A DNA stretch of 64,000 bases from SZUA-365 sp049663345. Lineage in GTDB: Bacteria; Bacteroidota; Ignavibacteria; SZUA-365. The notes under the pieces are model-generated. The model worked only from the letters and a program-made list of their open reading frames with translations, had not been told where the DNA came from and searched no databases. Location: the NCBI GenBank assembly GCA_049663345.1, contig JBATDG010000016.1:1-64000 (forward strand), read 5' to 3'. Shown here one piece after another: positions 18,470-26,611 of the stretch (within the stretch, counting starts at the first letter, position 1; each line of letters starts with the position of its first letter). The translations under genes and the position numbers were made by a program.

Positions 18470-21400
18470 CTAGTCCCTCCCATCCGGATGACATCCGCTA
18501 TTCGCACACGAGGTACACGAGTACGAATAACCCGGTTCTCCCTGATGGTCGCCATTCACGTTGCTTTGATTGCTGTGTTCATGGCAGGACGTACAGCAGA
18601 ATGTCGCAGTGTTGTTAGTCGTGTGGCATTCGCCGCAGGTGTCCCACTCATCCTGGAACCCATGTTTGGCGGTGCCGTAGATCGGGAAACCATTCGGTGC
18701 GTTGACGTTGTGCATCGTGCGGAAGGGCGTGGCGGGCGACCACGCTGTCTGCGTATGACAGGTGAGGCAGTTGTGGCTGAGATTCAGCGCCTGGTGGTTG
18801 GCCGGTGTCGTTGCTCCCGTGAAGTCGCTCTGATGACACTGATAGCAATCGGTGTACGTGAGCTGGTAGTTCCCGTTGGTATGGCAATCCACACAGGGTA
18901 CGCTCGTATGGGCGCCGGCAAGCGGGAAGTTGGTGTTTGCGTGGGAGAAAGTTGAGGGAGTCCACGAACTGGTCGTATGACAGATCGTGCAATCGGTGGA
19001 GAATTGATTAGACGCGTGCGATGGGTTCGTCGCGCTGTTGTAATCGGTCTGATGACATTGGAGGCAGTTTGTAAACGTCAGCGAATAATTACCGCCGGTG
19101 TGGCAGCTCAGGCAAGGCGCGGTTTGATGCGCACCCGTGAGCGGAAATGCCGTGGACGCATGATCGAAAGTGGAAGGTGTCCATGAAGTCTGAGTGTGGC
19201 AGGTCGTACAGTCCTGCGGGAATTGATTGCTGGCATGGTTGGGATTCACCGTGGCATTGTAGTCAGTCTGATGACACTGAATGCAGTTCGTGTACGTGAG
19301 ATTGTAATTCCCGTTCACATGGCAATCCTGGCATGGCTTCGCCGCATGCGCGCCTTGCAGCGGAAACGCGGTATTGTTGTGATCAAACGTCGCTGGCTGC
19401 CATGCGTCGATCGTGTGGCAGGATAAACAGTCGTGGCTGAATTGTCCGGCGGCATGGGGTGGATTCTGCGAACTGTTGAAATCCGTCTGATGGCACTGCC
19501 AGCAATCGACATAGGTCAGATTGTAATTTCCTGCGATATGGCAGGACTGACACGGCTTGCCAATATGCCCACCGGTGAGCGGGAAATTCGTCGTCGCATG
19601 ATCGAAGGTGGAAGGCTTCCAGCTGTTTATCGTGTGGCATGCCATACAGTCATGGCTGAATTGGCCTGCAGCATGATTCGGAAGCTGAACCTGGTTGTAG
19701 TCCGTCTGATGGCACTGGAAGCAATCCGTATACGTGAGATTGTAGTTGCCGTTTATGTGGCAGGCTTGACAAGCCTGAGCCGCATGTGCTCCGAGCAGCG
19801 GGAAATTGGTTGTCGAATGATCGAATGTAGCTGGCTTCCACGCCGTCAGGGTATGGCAAGTCGTACAGTCGTGGCTGAACTGCGCGGACGCATGATCCGG
19901 ATTCTTAGCGCCGTTATAATCGATCGCATGGCACTGCCAGCAATCAGTGTAGGTCAGATTGTAGTTTCCGCCTGTATGGCAGGCCTGGCAAGGCTGAGAA
20001 ATATGCGCACCCTCCAGCGGGAAATGCGTAGCCGCATGATCAAAAGTAGATGGCTTCCAGCTCGTCGTACTGTGACAGGTGGTACAATCATGTGTGAATT
20101 GCGCACTCGCATGATTTGGCTGCAGGGCTTGATTGAAGTCCGTCTGATGGCACTGCCAGCAGTCAACGTACGTCAGATTATAATCGCCGTTGATGTGACA
20201 GGATTCACAGGGCTGCGTGCTGTGCGATCCATCCAACGGGAATCTCGTTGCAGCGTGATCGAAGGTGGACGGTTTCCACGAAGTAGTCGTGTGGCAGGTG
20301 GTACACACGTGATCGAATTTTGCATTCACGTGGTTCGGCTGCTGCGTCTGATTGAAATCGGTCTGATGGCACTGCCAGCAGTCCGTATAATTCAGATTGT
20401 AGTCACCATTTTTGTGACAGGATTCACAGGGTTCTGCCTGATGCGCTCCATCGAGCGGGAATTTAGTGGCAGTATGATCGAAGGTAGACGGCTTCCAGGC
20501 AGTCATCGAGTGGCAGGTAGTGCAGTCGTGAGCGAACTGCGCACTCACGTGACTCGGCTGCTGCGTCTGAGTGTAATCCGTCTGGTGACACTGCCAGCAA
20601 TCCGTGTAGCTCAGATGGTAATCCCCGTTGATGTGGCAGGATTCGCAGGCCTGCGTCTTATGTGCGCCTTCGAGCGGGAATTTCGTTGTTGCATGGTCAA
20701 ATGTCGACGGCTTCCACGCCGCGGTCGTATGGCATGTCGTACACTGATGCGCGAATTGAGCGGATACATGATTCGGCTGCTGTGTCTGATTGAAATCCGC
20801 TTCGTGGCATTGCCAGCAATCGGTGTATGCCAAATTGTAGTCGCCATTGATATGGCAGGACTCGCAAGGCTGCGTTCTATGTGCCCCATCCAGCGGGAAC
20901 TTCGTCGTCGCGTGATCGAAGGTGGATGGCTTCCACGCGGTCGTCGTATGGCAGGTCGTACACTCGTGCGTGAATTGCGCATCAACGTGATTCGGCTGGC
21001 GGGTCTGATTGAAATCCGTCTGATGGCACTGCCAGCAATCGGTATACGTCAGATTGTAGTTGCCGTTGATGTGGCAGGACTCACAGGGCTCGGCCTGATG
21101 AGCGCCATCGAGCGGGAATTTCGTCGTTGCGTGATCGAAGGTCGCCGGTTTCCAGGCGTTTGTCGTGTGGCACGTGCTGCACTCATGGGAGAATTGCGCC
21201 GCAGCGTGATCAGGCTGCTTGGTTTGATTGAAATCCGTCTGATGGCACTGCCAGCAATCCGTATAGGTCAGATTGTAGTTGCCGTTGATGTGGCAGGACT
21301 CACAGGGCTGCGTTTGATGCGCTCCGTCAAGAGGAAATTTCGTCGTCGAGTGATCGAATTTCGCCGGCTTCCACGCAGTAGTAGTGTGGCAGGTCGTACA

Positions 21401-23716
21401 CTCATGAGCGAATTTTGCATTCACATGATTCGGCTGCTGCGTCTGATTGAAATCCGTCTGATGACATTGCCAGCAATCGGTGTAGGTGAGATTGTAGTCG
21501 CCTCCGATGTGACAGGATTCGCAAGGCTGTGCCGTATGCGCGCCGTCGAGCGGAAATTTGGTGGTCGAATGATCAAAGGTAGCAGGCTTCCATGCGGTAT
21601 TCGTGTGGCATTTCGTGCAGTCGTGATCGAATTGCGCGGAAACGTGATTCGGCTGCTGTGTCTGGTTGAAATCCGTCTGATGACACTGCCAGCAGTCTGT
21701 GTAGGCAAGGTTGTAGTCGCCGTTGATGTGGCAGGATTCGCAGGGCTCGGCTTTATGAGCGCCGTCGAGCGGGAACTTCGTCGTGGCGTGATCAAACGTG
21801 GATGGTTTCCATGCAATGATATTGTGGCAGGTCGTACAGTCGTGACCGAACTGAGCGGTCACATGGTTCGGCTGCAAGGACTGGCTGAAATCCTGTTCGT
21901 GGCATTGCCAGCAATCAGCGTAGGTGATGTTGTAATCACCATTGATGTGGCAGGACTCACAGGGTTCGGCTTTATGCGCACCCTCCAGGGGAAACTTCGT
22001 CGTGGCGTGATCAAACGTGGATGGTTTCCAGGCGATGACGTTGTGGCAGGTCGTACAGTCGTGACCGAACTGTGCGGTCACATGGTTCGGCTGCAGTGAC
22101 TTGCTGAAGTCGTCTTCGTGGCACTGCCAGCAATCGATATAGTCGATCTGATAGTTTCCGTTAACGTGACAGGCTTCGCAGGGCTCAGTAAGATGTGCGC
22201 CCGTGAGCGGGAATTTCGTCGAAGAGTGATCAAACGTCGCCGGCTTCCAGGCAATAACATTGTGGCAGGTCAAACAGTCATGATCAAACTGTGATGTCAC
22301 GTGATTCGGCTGCAGCGACTTGTTGAAATCCTCTTCGTGACACTGCCAGCAATCGACATAATCGATCTGATAATTTCCATTGATATGACAGGATTCGCAG
22401 GGTTCAAGCTGGTGAGCGCCTTCAAGCGGGAACTTTGTGTTGGTATGATCGAAGGTTGCAGGTTTCCATCCGTCCATCGTGTGACAGGTAAGGCAATCGC
22501 GATCGAACTTCCCTGCAGCATGATCAGGATTCCTGGAATCGTTGAAATCGGATTCATGGCAGGCAAAGCACTCCAGCGGTGTCCCTGTAAATCTCATGCC
22601 GACGTGGCAATCAATACAGGCCACGGTACGATGGCGTCCCAATAGCGGGAATCGTGTTTTATCGTGGTCGATGTTGTCGGGCATTCGCTCGACCGGCTGC
22701 CAGGCATCGGTGTTGTGGCACTCCTGGCATTGCTGCGTAAACCCGATAAGCTGATGATTCGGCTGGGATGTCTGGTTGTAATCCTGCTGATGACATCCCT
22801 GACATTCCAACGGCAGGCCCGAGTATTTGCCATTGACATGGCAGGCCTGACACACTGCGCGCTGATGCGCTCCGGTCAATCGGAAATTAGTCAGATCGTG
22901 ATCAAACTTTGCCGGGCGCCAGGCCGTCATTTCATGACAGCGTTCGCAATCGTGTGAGAATTGAGCGTCAACATGATTCGGGAAAGAAACGCTCCCGTAG
23001 TCCGCTGCGTGGCAGGACCAACAGTCCGTCGGCAGCTTTGACAAGCCATGGACATGACACGAGACGCAGGGCGTTGCCGCATGCGCACCGCGAAGCGGAA
23101 ACGTCGTCGTGTTATGGTCGAAATTGCCTTTCCATCCACCGCTCCCCGGGTCATGGCACTGCGCGCAATTTCTGTCAAATCCGCCGGCGACATGATCGGG
23201 CTGCTTCGCCTCTTCGTAATCCTTCTGATGACAGGCGTAGCATTCCGTTGATGTATTTACGTACTCGTGTTCAGTCTGGTTGATATGGCAGGACTGACAA
23301 TCCGCAACCGCATGCGCGCCGATCAGCGGAAAGCGTGTCAACTGATGCCGCGCGACTGCTTCATTCGGAGAACGCCATCCGGCCGGAGTATGGCAATCGC
23401 CGCAGCGGTTTCCGAGTTCGCCCTTGTGCTGATCCTTGTGGCAGGAGGCGCAGTCAATTTTCAATTCCGAAAAAGGCGTGCCGGAATGGCAGCCTGCGCA
23501 GGCAACGGAGGCATGGTTGCCAGCCAGCGTATACCCGGTCAGTTTATGATCGAAAGTGATTTCCTTTTTAAGGTCATGCCACGAGCTCGTCGCATGGCAT
23601 TGCATGCAATCGATGCCGAAGGTTCGGTGTCCTTTATTCGATAGCGTATCTGCCTGCTGGGCAAACACCGAAAAAGGAATAAGCAGCATATATGCAAGGA
23701 GAAACACTTTTCTCAT
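18470..23716 (-). CDS. Giant multiheme c-type cytochrome, about 70 heme sites
   Basis: 1748 residues in one intact frame, with a Sec signal (1-20, FAQQ cleavage) and a strong GGAGG four bases before ATG. I count 69 CxxCH motifs plus one CX4CH (CANSGCH) at the end: about one heme per 25 residues. From about residue 37 to 1590 the protein is 22 successive triheme modules; the last 17 have a period of 73 residues. In a typical module CxxCH begins at positions 1, 33 and 49, with further invariant His in FDH (17), GAH (28), NH (65) and often FxH (72). The first five modules are more divergent, and one (CHKDQHKGELG) resembles the 20-heme neighbour. The C-terminal about 100 residues depart from the repeat. 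No membrane anchor or T9SS tail is visible. Likely an electron conduit or store in the periplasm or at the cell surface. Confidence 0.95.
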   Translation of the reverse strand: MRKVFLLAYMLLIPFSVFAQQADTLSNKGHRTFGIDCMQCHATSSWHDLKKEITFDHKLTGYTLAGNHASVACAGCHSGTPFSELKIDCASCHKDQHKGELGNRCGDCHTPAGWRSPNEAVARHQLTRFPLIGAHAVADCQSCHINQTEHEYVNTSTECYACHQKDYEEAKQPDHVAGGFDRNCAQCHDPGSGGWKGNFDHNTTTFPLRGAHAATPCVSCHVHGLSKLPTDCWSCHAADYGSVSFPNHVDAQFSHDCERCHEMTAWRPAKFDHDLTNFRLTGAHQRAVCQACHVNGKYSGLPLECQGCHQQDYNQTSQPNHQLIGFTQQCQECHNTDAWQPVERMPDNIDHDKTRFPLLGRHRTVACIDCHVGMRFTGTPLECFACHESDFNDSRNPDHAAGKFDRDCLTCHTMDGWKPATFDHTNTKFPLEGAHQLEPCESCHINGNYQIDYVDCWQCHEEDFNKSLQPNHVTSQFDHDCLTCHNVIAWKPATFDHSSTKFPLTGAHLTEPCEACHVNGNYQIDYIDCWQCHEDDFSKSLQPNHVTAQFGHDCTTCHNVIAWKPSTFDHATTKFPLEGAHKAEPCESCHINGDYNITYADCWQCHEQDFSQSLQPNHVTAQFGHDCTTCHNIIAWKPSTFDHATTKFPLDGAHKAEPCESCHINGDYNLAYTDCWQCHQTDFNQTQQPNHVSAQFDHDCTKCHTNTAWKPATFDHSTTKFPLDGAHTAQPCESCHIGGDYNLTYTDCWQCHQTDFNQTQQPNHVNAKFAHECTTCHTTTAWKPAKFDHSTTKFPLDGAHQTQPCESCHINGNYNLTYTDCWQCHQTDFNQTKQPDHAAAQFSHECSTCHTTNAWKPATFDHATTKFPLDGAHQAEPCESCHINGNYNLTYTDCWQCHQTDFNQTRQPNHVDAQFTHECTTCHTTTAWKPSTFDHATTKFPLDGAHRTQPCESCHINGDYNLAYTDCWQCHEADFNQTQQPNHVSAQFAHQCTTCHTTAAWKPSTFDHATTKFPLEGAHKTQACESCHINGDYHLSYTDCWQCHQTDYTQTQQPSHVSAQFAHDCTTCHSMTAWKPSTFDHTATKFPLDGAHQAEPCESCHKNGDYNLNYTDCWQCHQTDFNQTQQPNHVNAKFDHVCTTCHTTTSWKPSTFDHAATRFPLDGSHSTQPCESCHINGDYNLTYVDCWQCHQTDFNQALQPNHASAQFTHDCTTCHSTTSWKPSTFDHAATHFPLEGAHISQPCQACHTGGNYNLTYTDCWQCHAIDYNGAKNPDHASAQFSHDCTTCHTLTAWKPATFDHSTTNFPLLGAHAAQACQACHINGNYNLTYTDCFQCHQTDYNQVQLPNHAAGQFSHDCMACHTINSWKPSTFDHATTNFPLTGGHIGKPCQSCHIAGNYNLTYVDCWQCHQTDFNSSQNPPHAAGQFSHDCLSCHTIDAWQPATFDHNNTAFPLQGAHAAKPCQDCHVNGNYNLTYTNCIQCHQTDYNATVNPNHASNQFPQDCTTCHTQTSWTPSTFDHASTAFPLTGAHQTAPCLSCHTGGNYSLTFTNCLQCHQTDYNSATNPSHASNQFSTDCTICHTTSSWTPSTFSHANTNFPLAGAHTSVPCVDCHTNGNYQLTYTDCYQCHQSDFTGATTPANHQALNLSHNCLTCHTQTAWSPATPFRTMHNVNAPNGFPIYGTAKHGFQDEWDTCGECHTTNNTATFCCTSCHEHSNQSNVNGDHQGEPGYSYSCTSCANSGCHPDGRD
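18770..22500 (-). repeat. 17 tandem 219-bp units encoding triheme modules
   Basis: Within the giant cytochrome gene the 73-codon modules 6-22 repeat every 219 bp with high DNA similarity, strongest around 20100-22300, where neighbouring units share long identical stretches. This points to expansion by recombination and makes copy number the part of the assembly most open to error. Edges are approximate. Confidence 0.85.
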
Positions 23717-23743
23717 AACGCCTCCGGAATCGGAAACAGCACT

Positions 23744-25399
23744 CTACCTGCCTGTTGTATGGCAGCTTGAGCACTGGATAGCAAGTGGACGATAGCGCAC
23801 AAAGGAATTTCCTTCCTGCGTCTCACGAACATGGCAGCGCTCACAGGGAAGTCCTGCATGCTTGCCGGATAATTCAAAGCGGGACATTGTACGATGGTCA
23901 AAACGCAGCTGTTTCCACTGGTAGGTATCGTGACAGCGAGCGCAATCAACACGACCGTCAGGACCGGCAAACTGGCCCTGATGCTGATCCTTGTGGCAGG
24001 CATCGCAGCGCGTGTCATCAATACGGAAGACCACGGCTTCGGTGCCGTTGACGGATCCCGTCTTGTGGCATTTCTCACAGAGTACGTCGCGGTGCCGTCC
24101 GGTGAGCGGGAATTTGCTTCCCGAATGATCATACTGCATCACAAACCAGCTCTCGACATTATGACAGCCCACGCAGCCTTCCGATGCGATGCGTGCATCA
24201 AATTGCCCGGCATGCGGGTCCTTATGGCAGGCCTGGCACGCGAGGTCTGTCCAGGCAAAGCGGAGCGTCTCCTTTCCCTCTATCTGCGCCATGGCATGGC
24301 AGCGGCCGCAGGGAATGGCTTCATGTGCGCCGCGCAGCGGAAACTTCGTCTCTGCGTGCTTCGCGACTTCGAAATGCGAGGGAGAAAAACCCTCTACTGT
24401 GTGACATGACTCACAAGCACCTTTATCCGCACGGCCGGCGAATTGTCCGGCATGGTAGTCGCTGTGGCAGGTCGTGCAGCGGGTGAGATCCGCGTTTTTA
24501 AATTTCCCGAAATCTCCACCGGTATGGCAGCGAACACAGTTGACCGCAGCATGTTTGCCTACGAGCGGGTAATGCGTTTTTGTGTGATCGAAGCTTCCCT
24601 CTGCGATGCGAAGCTGCTTCCAGCTTGCCGGCGAATGGCATTTCTGGCAGTCATTTCCGAAGGCACCCTTGTGGTGGTCTTCATGGCAATCAGTACAGCT
24701 GCTGAAGGAGACACCTTTAAATTGGAGATATTTCGTATCTCCGTTTCGCTTTTGCCCGTCATCCTTTACCGGATGACACTTCTGGCATGTGACCTGAGCA
24801 TGGCGTCCTTCAAGATGGAAACGGGAGCTTGAGTGGTTGAACTTCGTCTGTTTCCAATCCTCCATTCCATGACAGGATGCGCAGTCCTTCAGCTGTCCGC
24901 GGTGCTCATCTTCGTGGCAATTATCGCAGGATGGAGCAAGACCAAGGTAGGTTTTCCTGAGAACGGAAGTCCCTTTGCGTCTGATATCGGCGGCCTTGAT
25001 GTTTGAGGATTGATGGCATTTCTGACATTTGAGTCCATCATGCTTGCCCTCAAGCAGGAAACCCGTCTGCTTGTGGTCGAAGGTGGCCGGGTCCCAACGC
25101 ACCAATTCAAATTTCCTGCCGTGATGCTCCTTGTGGCATTTGTTGCACTCAAGTTTGCGGGTATAGTAGTGAAACCCCAGGCCCGCATCCACACGCGTTT
25201 TGATTTCAGTGTGGCAGGACAGGCAGTTATTCCGGAAAGTCTTCTCTCCGAAATTGTGGCATTGAGCACAGTTGTTGACGCCCTCAAGTTTTGAATGTGC
25301 CTGTGACAGCTTCCCGGGGGAAGCTATCTGTGCCGACGTCTGTCCGACGGCAATCAGAGAGAGCACACAAAAAAACAGCAAGCGTGCAGGTTTCATCAA
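23744..25399 (-). CDS. Periplasmic 20-heme c-type cytochrome
   Basis: 551 residues with a Sec signal (about 1-23, SAQ) and 20 CxxCH motifs, one per 28 residues. Five modules share CHxDxHxG(Q/A/L)F followed 10-20 residues later by another CxxCH (CHEDHHKGAF, CHSDYHAGQF, CHKDPHAGQF, CHKDQHQGQF), alternating with FDH...GKH-type segments that offer distal His ligands. The start codon overlaps the stop of the membrane cytochrome b-like gene (ATGA), and the giant cytochrome gene begins 27 bp downstream. Position and size suggest an electron carrier between the inner-membrane protein and the giant cytochrome. Confidence 0.95.
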   Translation of the reverse strand: MMKPARLLFFCVLSLIAVGQTSAQIASPGKLSQAHSKLEGVNNCAQCHNFGEKTFRNNCLSCHTEIKTRVDAGLGFHYYTRKLECNKCHKEHHGRKFELVRWDPATFDHKQTGFLLEGKHDGLKCQKCHQSSNIKAADIRRKGTSVLRKTYLGLAPSCDNCHEDEHRGQLKDCASCHGMEDWKQTKFNHSSSRFHLEGRHAQVTCQKCHPVKDDGQKRNGDTKYLQFKGVSFSSCTDCHEDHHKGAFGNDCQKCHSPASWKQLRIAEGSFDHTKTHYPLVGKHAAVNCVRCHTGGDFGKFKNADLTRCTTCHSDYHAGQFAGRADKGACESCHTVEGFSPSHFEVAKHAETKFPLRGAHEAIPCGRCHAMAQIEGKETLRFAWTDLACQACHKDPHAGQFDARIASEGCVGCHNVESWFVMQYDHSGSKFPLTGRHRDVLCEKCHKTGSVNGTEAVVFRIDDTRCDACHKDQHQGQFAGPDGRVDCARCHDTYQWKQLRFDHRTMSRFELSGKHAGLPCERCHVRETQEGNSFVRYRPLAIQCSSCHTTGR

Positions 25400-26403
25400 A
25401 GAATCCAGGTGTAGCCGAGAGATATTGAAAGTGCCACGTGTACAATAAGGATCACAAACATGATGATCGAGAACGGAAGATGGATAACATGCCAGTACTG
25501 AAACAGATATCGCGCAGTATCAAAAAAAGCAATCTTACGAACCAGCAGTGCCTTTTTCCTGGCTTCACCGAGCACATGCTCGACCTGATCGTCAGGGAGT
25601 TCTTCTGCAAGCAGCCTCTGACGCACAGCATGAAAACGTCTTCCTCGCGAAAAATCGTCTTTCAGAAGCGCGAGAATGGATCTGAATATCGAGGGTTGTC
25701 CCTGTCCGGGACGCAGAGTGCTGACCGAATCGATCATCTCAAGGGTCGCCGGAGCAAGATGGAATTGTGTGCGAAGCCGCATGTTCAGCAATTCATTCTC
25801 TCTCGCCAGATCATCGAGCGAAACCTCGTCACCATCCGTGGTCTTCGGAATCTGTGTGTAAATATAGCGTCCGAATAAACCGCTCAAGGCGACAAAAATC
25901 ATGCTCCACAGACTGACTGATACGATGCCGCCAAACTTGAAGGTCGAATGAAAAACTACGAGCGTGGGTCCCAGAAGACAAAGAAATATGTGGAATTCCA
26001 GAAAATGCTTAATCCTGCCTGTAAAGCGGAATCGTTTAACCCGTCGCCTTGTGGAATAAATCGCAACGCCCGAAATCATCATGAGTGAGCCGATAATTCC
26101 CAGACCGTGACCGAAAAATCCGGTCGCACCCCAGTTGGACCAATACTCTGATTCGGAACGAATATTCTTCTGTTCTGCACGCAGTTCCGTTTCCGTCTTC
26201 CCCATGCTCCCGAGGCCTTCCTTCATCAATTCGATCTCAACGTCGATCTCGGAAATCTTAGCCTCATAATCAGCGATCAGATTCCCGCGTTCCTCTGGAG
26301 AAGTTGCGTAGAAACGCAGTCCTTCATATCCTACGAGGACTGCCGTCCCAATTCCCAAGGTAAAAAGGGCGATAATGTAGAAGCGATGCACTGCTGGCGA
26401 CAT
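25396..26403 (-). CDS. Diheme cytochrome b-like membrane protein, candidate quinol oxidoreductase
   Basis: 335 residues with five hydrophobic segments (about 8-26, 95-116, 134-153, 157-180, 297-330) and a soluble loop (about 183-290). Two helices each carry a pair of His spaced by 14 residues: H138 and H152 (FHIFLCLLGPTLVVFH) and H308 and H322 (HLPFSIIMFVILIVH). Paired His 14 apart on two helices is the arrangement that binds two b hemes in cytochrome b. H99 and H305 are extra candidates. A coiled coil (about 40-80) lies between helices 1 and 2. First gene of the cytochrome operon, so it may feed quinol electrons to the 20-heme protein. No exact family is recognised. Confidence 0.75.
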   Translation of the reverse strand: MSPAVHRFYIIALFTLGIGTAVLVGYEGLRFYATSPEERGNLIADYEAKISEIDVEIELMKEGLGSMGKTETELRAEQKNIRSESEYWSNWGATGFFGHGLGIIGSLMMISGVAIYSTRRRVKRFRFTGRIKHFLEFHIFLCLLGPTLVVFHSTFKFGGIVSVSLWSMIFVALSGLFGRYIYTQIPKTTDGDEVSLDDLARENELLNMRLRTQFHLAPATLEMIDSVSTLRPGQGQPSIFRSILALLKDDFSRGRRFHAVRQRLLAEELPDDQVEHVLGEARKKALLVRKIAFFDTARYLFQYWHVIHLPFSIIMFVILIVHVALSISLGYTWIL

Positions 26404-26611
26404 GGGCTTTTTTCCGAGGTCTGAAATGATATATAATGTGGACCTAGCCCTCCTCTAATGCCGGCGTGCAATATTCGGAGGTTGAACATCGTATTCGTAA
26501 AAATCTATGCAATTCCTGAGAGTGACGCAAGCTTCCGGCCCATTTGCTGTATGAATATTTCGTTAGTATTTTTCACCCCTTGATGCATATAAATACAGGA
26601 ATGGAATCGAC
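26404..26611. other. Divergent intergenic region of the cytochrome operon
   Basis: 208 bp between the minus-strand cytochrome operon and the plus-strand Fe-S flavoprotein gene; it must contain promoters for both. I see AT-rich stretches (TATATA at 26428-26433 and TATAAA at 26587-26592) but no convincing paired promoter element, sigma-54 site or operator. Confidence 0.4.

Noticed and set aside
19433..22099. An 888-codon open frame on the plus strand opposite the giant cytochrome
   Set aside because: It mirrors the 73-codon repeats of the real gene, has no signal or family motifs, and exists because the repeated antisense sequence lacks stops in that frame.
18770..22500. Repeat array as a mobile or CRISPR-like element
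   Set aside because: The 219-bp units are codons of one intact reading frame with conserved heme motifs.
26404..26611. A sigma-54 site upstream of the giant cytochrome operon
   Set aside because: TTGC-like words are present but none has GG twelve bases before GC on either strand.
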